6,698 bases of DNA, taken from the NCBI GenBank assembly GCA_020433785.1, contig JAGRCC010000959.1, positions 1-6,698 on the forward strand, read 5' to 3'. Below the pieces are notes generated by a model, which worked only from the letters and a program-made list of their open reading frames with translations, had not been told where the DNA came from and searched no databases. Made by a program: the position numbers and the translations under genes. Shown here in pieces: positions 4,625 through 6,698 of the stretch (position 1 is its first letter; each line of letters begins with the position of its first letter). The stretch is from Anaerolineae bacterium. GTDB lineage: Bacteria; Chloroflexota; Anaerolineae; 4572-78; J111.

Positions 4625-5989
4625 ATGCAAGACAAACGATTTGGAGAATTACTAAGCGAAGGCATCTCCAGCGCCGCCAAACGCCAGCGCAAAAGCATGG
4701 CCGCCATCGAGCAAGAGATGGCCGAGGTTGTCGGCTATTCTCGCCCTATGCTCCAAAAGTGGCGTCAGGGGCGACACCTACCCGAAGAAGAGATTGTCAA
4801 AGACCTGGTCTACTATTGCGTGACCAACGGGCGGTTGGACCGGCAGTGGGCCGATAGCTTGCTAATCCACATTCGTTACCCCAACCGGGAACAGTTCTTA
4901 GCCGAGATCTTCGCCAACTTCGACCTATTTAATGAAGAACTACCGCCGAACCATGACAACGGGACAGAACCCGAACCGGCTTGTTTGGAATCGCCGCATA
5001 ATATTGTGCCGGCCCAATCCCCATTTTACGTCACCCGCCCCGGCGACAGCATCGCGCTGAAGGCGATTGCCCGCCAGGGCGTGACCATCATCATTAAAGG
5101 CCCGCCCCAAATGGGCAAAAGCTCCCTGCTGCTCCGGGTAAATAGTGCGGCGGAACAGGCCGGTAAACGGGTCGCGTTCATTGACTTCCAACAGTTCGAC
5201 CGATCGAGCCTAGCCGAGGCCGATACCTTCTTTCACCAATTCTGCAACCTGCTGACCCACAAACTAGACCTGGATAACCACGTTGATGACTGTTGGACCT
5301 TGCCGTTGGGCAACCGTCAGCGCCTGACTCGCTACATGAGCCACTATATCTTGCCGAAACTGGGCCGGCCCCTGGTGTTGGCCATGGATGAAGCCGATGT
5401 CATTTTTGACACGAAGTTTCGCGACGATTTCTTCGGGACCTTACGCAGTTGGCATAGCAGTCGAGCCCGCAGCCCGATTTGGCAGCAGCTCGATCTGGTC
5501 CTGGTCACCTCGACCGAACCATACCTATTTATTAATGACCTGGACGAGTCCCCCTTCAACGTCGGCGAAGTGATCGAGCCGGCCGACTTCACCCTGGCCC
5601 AAGTGAGCGAACTCAATCAAAAACACGGTTCACCGTTATCCCCGCCTCAGGTCCAGCAGTTGTTTGACCTGGTGGGCGGACAACCCTACCTGGTGCGCCT
5701 GGCGCTCTACCTGCTCATGGAACAGCGCTTTACGCCAGCCGACCTCTTTAGCCAGGCCATCGAGGAGCGCGGCCCCTTTGGCGATCATCTACGCCATCAC
5801 CTCACCCAACTGCGCCGCCAAAAGGAGCTTGTCGAAAGTTTGCGCCAGGTTATTACCGATCGTACCTGTCCAGACCAGCACATTTTTTTCCGTTTGTGGG
5901 GTGCCGGTCTGGTGCGGCGAGAAGGGCAGGCTGTACTGCCCCGCTGCCAACTTTATGCTCAATTCTTTAGGAGGTATCTCTATGACTGA
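4625..5989 (+). CDS. HTH-type N-terminus fused to AAA-like ATPase (gene B)
   Basis: A 454-residue protein whose ATPase module is clearly paralogous to that of gene A but whose N-terminus is different. Residues 1-95 are helical with an HTH-like unit (VVGYSRPMLQKWRQGRHLP, about 35-53), of the type that opens many Chloroflexota STAND NTPases. It may bind DNA or act as an adaptor. From residue 119 the AAA-like (AAA_35-type) ATPase follows: ACLESP, Walker A GPPQMGKSS (159-167), Walker B LVLAMDE (250-256), the sensor-like LVTSTEPY also seen in gene A, the shared SPFNVGE and GPFGDHLR motifs, and a C-terminal winged-helix-like segment ending CQLYAQFF. No effector domain is present, so a sensor, regulator or partner role for the TIR-bearing paralogue is inferred. 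AAGGG at 4611-4615 is 9 nt before the ATG. The end overlaps gene C by 8 nt. All ATPase motifs are intact. Confidence 0.85.
   Translation: MQDKRFGELLSEGISSAAKRQRKSMAAIEQEMAEVVGYSRPMLQKWRQGRHLPEEEIVKDLVYYCVTNGRLDRQWADSLLIHIRYPNREQFLAEIFANFDLFNEELPPNHDNGTEPEPACLESPHNIVPAQSPFYVTRPGDSIALKAIARQGVTIIIKGPPQMGKSSLLLRVNSAAEQAGKRVAFIDFQQFDRSSLAEADTFFHQFCNLLTHKLDLDNHVDDCWTLPLGNRQRLTRYMSHYILPKLGRPLVLAMDEADVIFDTKFRDDFFGTLRSWHSSRARSPIWQQLDLVLVTSTEPYLFINDLDESPFNVGEVIEPADFTLAQVSELNQKHGSPLSPPQVQQLFDLVGGQPYLVRLALYLLMEQRFTPADLFSQAIEERGPFGDHLRHHLTQLRRQKELVESLRQVITDRTCPDQHIFFRLWGAGLVRREGQAVLPRCQLYAQFFRRYLYD
5969..5974 (+). promoter_or_regulatory. Consensus Shine-Dalgarno of gene C inside gene B
   Basis: AGGAGG, 7 nt before the ATG at 5982, lies within the last codons of gene B. 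With the ATG at 5982 inside gene B and its TGA at 5987-5989, this is a typical arrangement for coupled translation and fixes the start of gene C. Confidence 0.8.
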
Positions 5990-6698
5990 ACTAAGCGTCT
6001 ACACGGTTGGGGGCACGGTCCAGGCCAACCACGCCGGCATCTACATTCCCCGCCGGGCCGATGACGAGCTCCTGGAGCTGTGCCAAAGCGGCGCGTTTGC
6101 TTATGTGCTAACCTCACGCCAGGCCGGCAAGTCGAGCCTTATGATCCAAACCGCAAACCGGTTAAAAGCTCAAGGCATTGTTTCCCTCATTGTTGACCTG
6201 ACCCAAATTGGCAAACATCACATTACCGCCGAACAATGGTACATCGGGTTATTAACCATCATTACCGATGAGCTGGAGGAAGAAGGCCACGCCTTGTCCA
6301 CCGACGTGGCCACATGGTGGCAAGAGATGGCTCATCTGGGAGACACCCAGCGCTTAATTCTCTTCTTCCAAGACGTGTTGTTGGCCGAGATCAAATCTCC
6401 GGTAGTTATTTTTGTCGATGAGATTGACACGACCCTGGGTCTACAATTCACCGATGACTTTTATGCGGCCATTCGTTACCTTTATAATGGCCGGGCCACC
6501 ACCCCCATATTTAGCCGGCTCTCCTTCGTCCTCATCGGCGTGGCGACGCCCAGCGATCTGATGAGCGACCAAAAACGCACCCCGTTTAACATTGGACGCC
6601 GGGTCGATATCAGGGATTTCACCCTGACGGAAGCTCATTGCCTGGCCGGTGGCTTGGGGGTACCGGACGAGGACGAAGCCCGGCAGGTTTTAGACTGG
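5982..6698 (+). CDS. AAA-like ATPase, partial at right edge (gene C)
   Basis: The frame opens at ATG 5982 and remains open for 239 codons to the window end. It begins with the typical N-terminus of AAA-like (AAA_35-type) STAND-related proteins: YTVGGTVQA, then YIPRRADDELL, a Walker A-like TSRQAGKSSLM (44-54; the usual first Gly is absent), IVDLTQIG, EQWYIGLL, Walker B VVIFVDEID (141-149), then FTDDFYAAIRYLYN, LSFVLIGVATPSDL and TPFNIGRRVD. Full-length relatives usually continue with a helical lid and often WD40, TPR or other C-terminal modules; that part is cut off. It belongs to the same broad ATPase family as genes A and B but is distinctly more divergent, so it is not a recent duplicate of either. 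Strong ribosome binding and the 8-nt overlap with gene B imply co-expression and probably a joint complex. The function of the missing C-terminus decides its role. Confidence 0.85.
   Translation, partial: MTELSVYTVGGTVQANHAGIYIPRRADDELLELCQSGAFAYVLTSRQAGKSSLMIQTANRLKAQGIVSLIVDLTQIGKHHITAEQWYIGLLTIITDELEEEGHALSTDVATWWQEMAHLGDTQRLILFFQDVLLAEIKSPVVIFVDEIDTTLGLQFTDDFYAAIRYLYNGRATTPIFSRLSFVLIGVATPSDLMSDQKRTPFNIGRRVDIRDFTLTEAHCLAGGLGVPDEDEARQVLDW

Overview
The window looks like accessory DNA from a filamentous or multicellular-type bacterium, most likely Chloroflexota (Anaerolineae-like), with Cyanobacteria as the alternative. This is inference from protein style: AAA-like (AAA_35-type) STAND-related ATPases, a TIR protein with an N-terminal effector-associated-type domain, a helix-turn-helix STAND-type N-terminus and a probable TPR protein. 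No taxonomic marker such as an rRNA gene is present.

Layout. Positions 1-95 (minus) hold the start of a gene running off the left edge, probably a TPR-type protein, with a good sigma70-like promoter at 167-194. A divergent intergenic region with a 10-bp inverted repeat separates it from a CcrM-type adenine methyltransferase (302-1402, plus). No restriction endonuclease is visible, so it looks like an orphan methyltransferase, and a GANTC site overlaps its own Shine-Dalgarno sequence. Positions 1403-2122 are about 720 bases without a convincing gene. They contain a foldback, MITE-like element (1506-1666), an intrinsic terminator hairpin (1703-1738) and a 94-bp element bounded by perfect 15-bp inverted repeats (1971-2064), just upstream of the next gene.

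The core is a set of three related ATPases. Gene A (2123-3895) is effector-associated-like domain + TIR + AAA-like ATPase. Gene B (4625-5989) carries a clearly paralogous ATPase module, but with a DNA-binding-type HTH N-terminus instead of the TIR. Gene C (5982 to the right edge) is a more distant AAA-like ATPase, translationally coupled to B by an 8-nt overlap and a near-perfect Shine-Dalgarno. Between A and B sit a divergently read, secreted, Tyr/Trp-rich small protein (3939-4358, minus) and an AT-rich 56-codon ORF (4433-4603) leading into B.

Working model (inference): A is a TIR effector switched by its ATPase domain, B is a regulator or sensor with the same switch, and C is a partner made in fixed ratio with B. 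Together they resemble a STAND-like conflict or anti-phage signalling locus built by duplication and N-terminal module exchange. The right edge cuts gene C, so its C-terminal sensor or repeat region, and any further operon members, are not visible.
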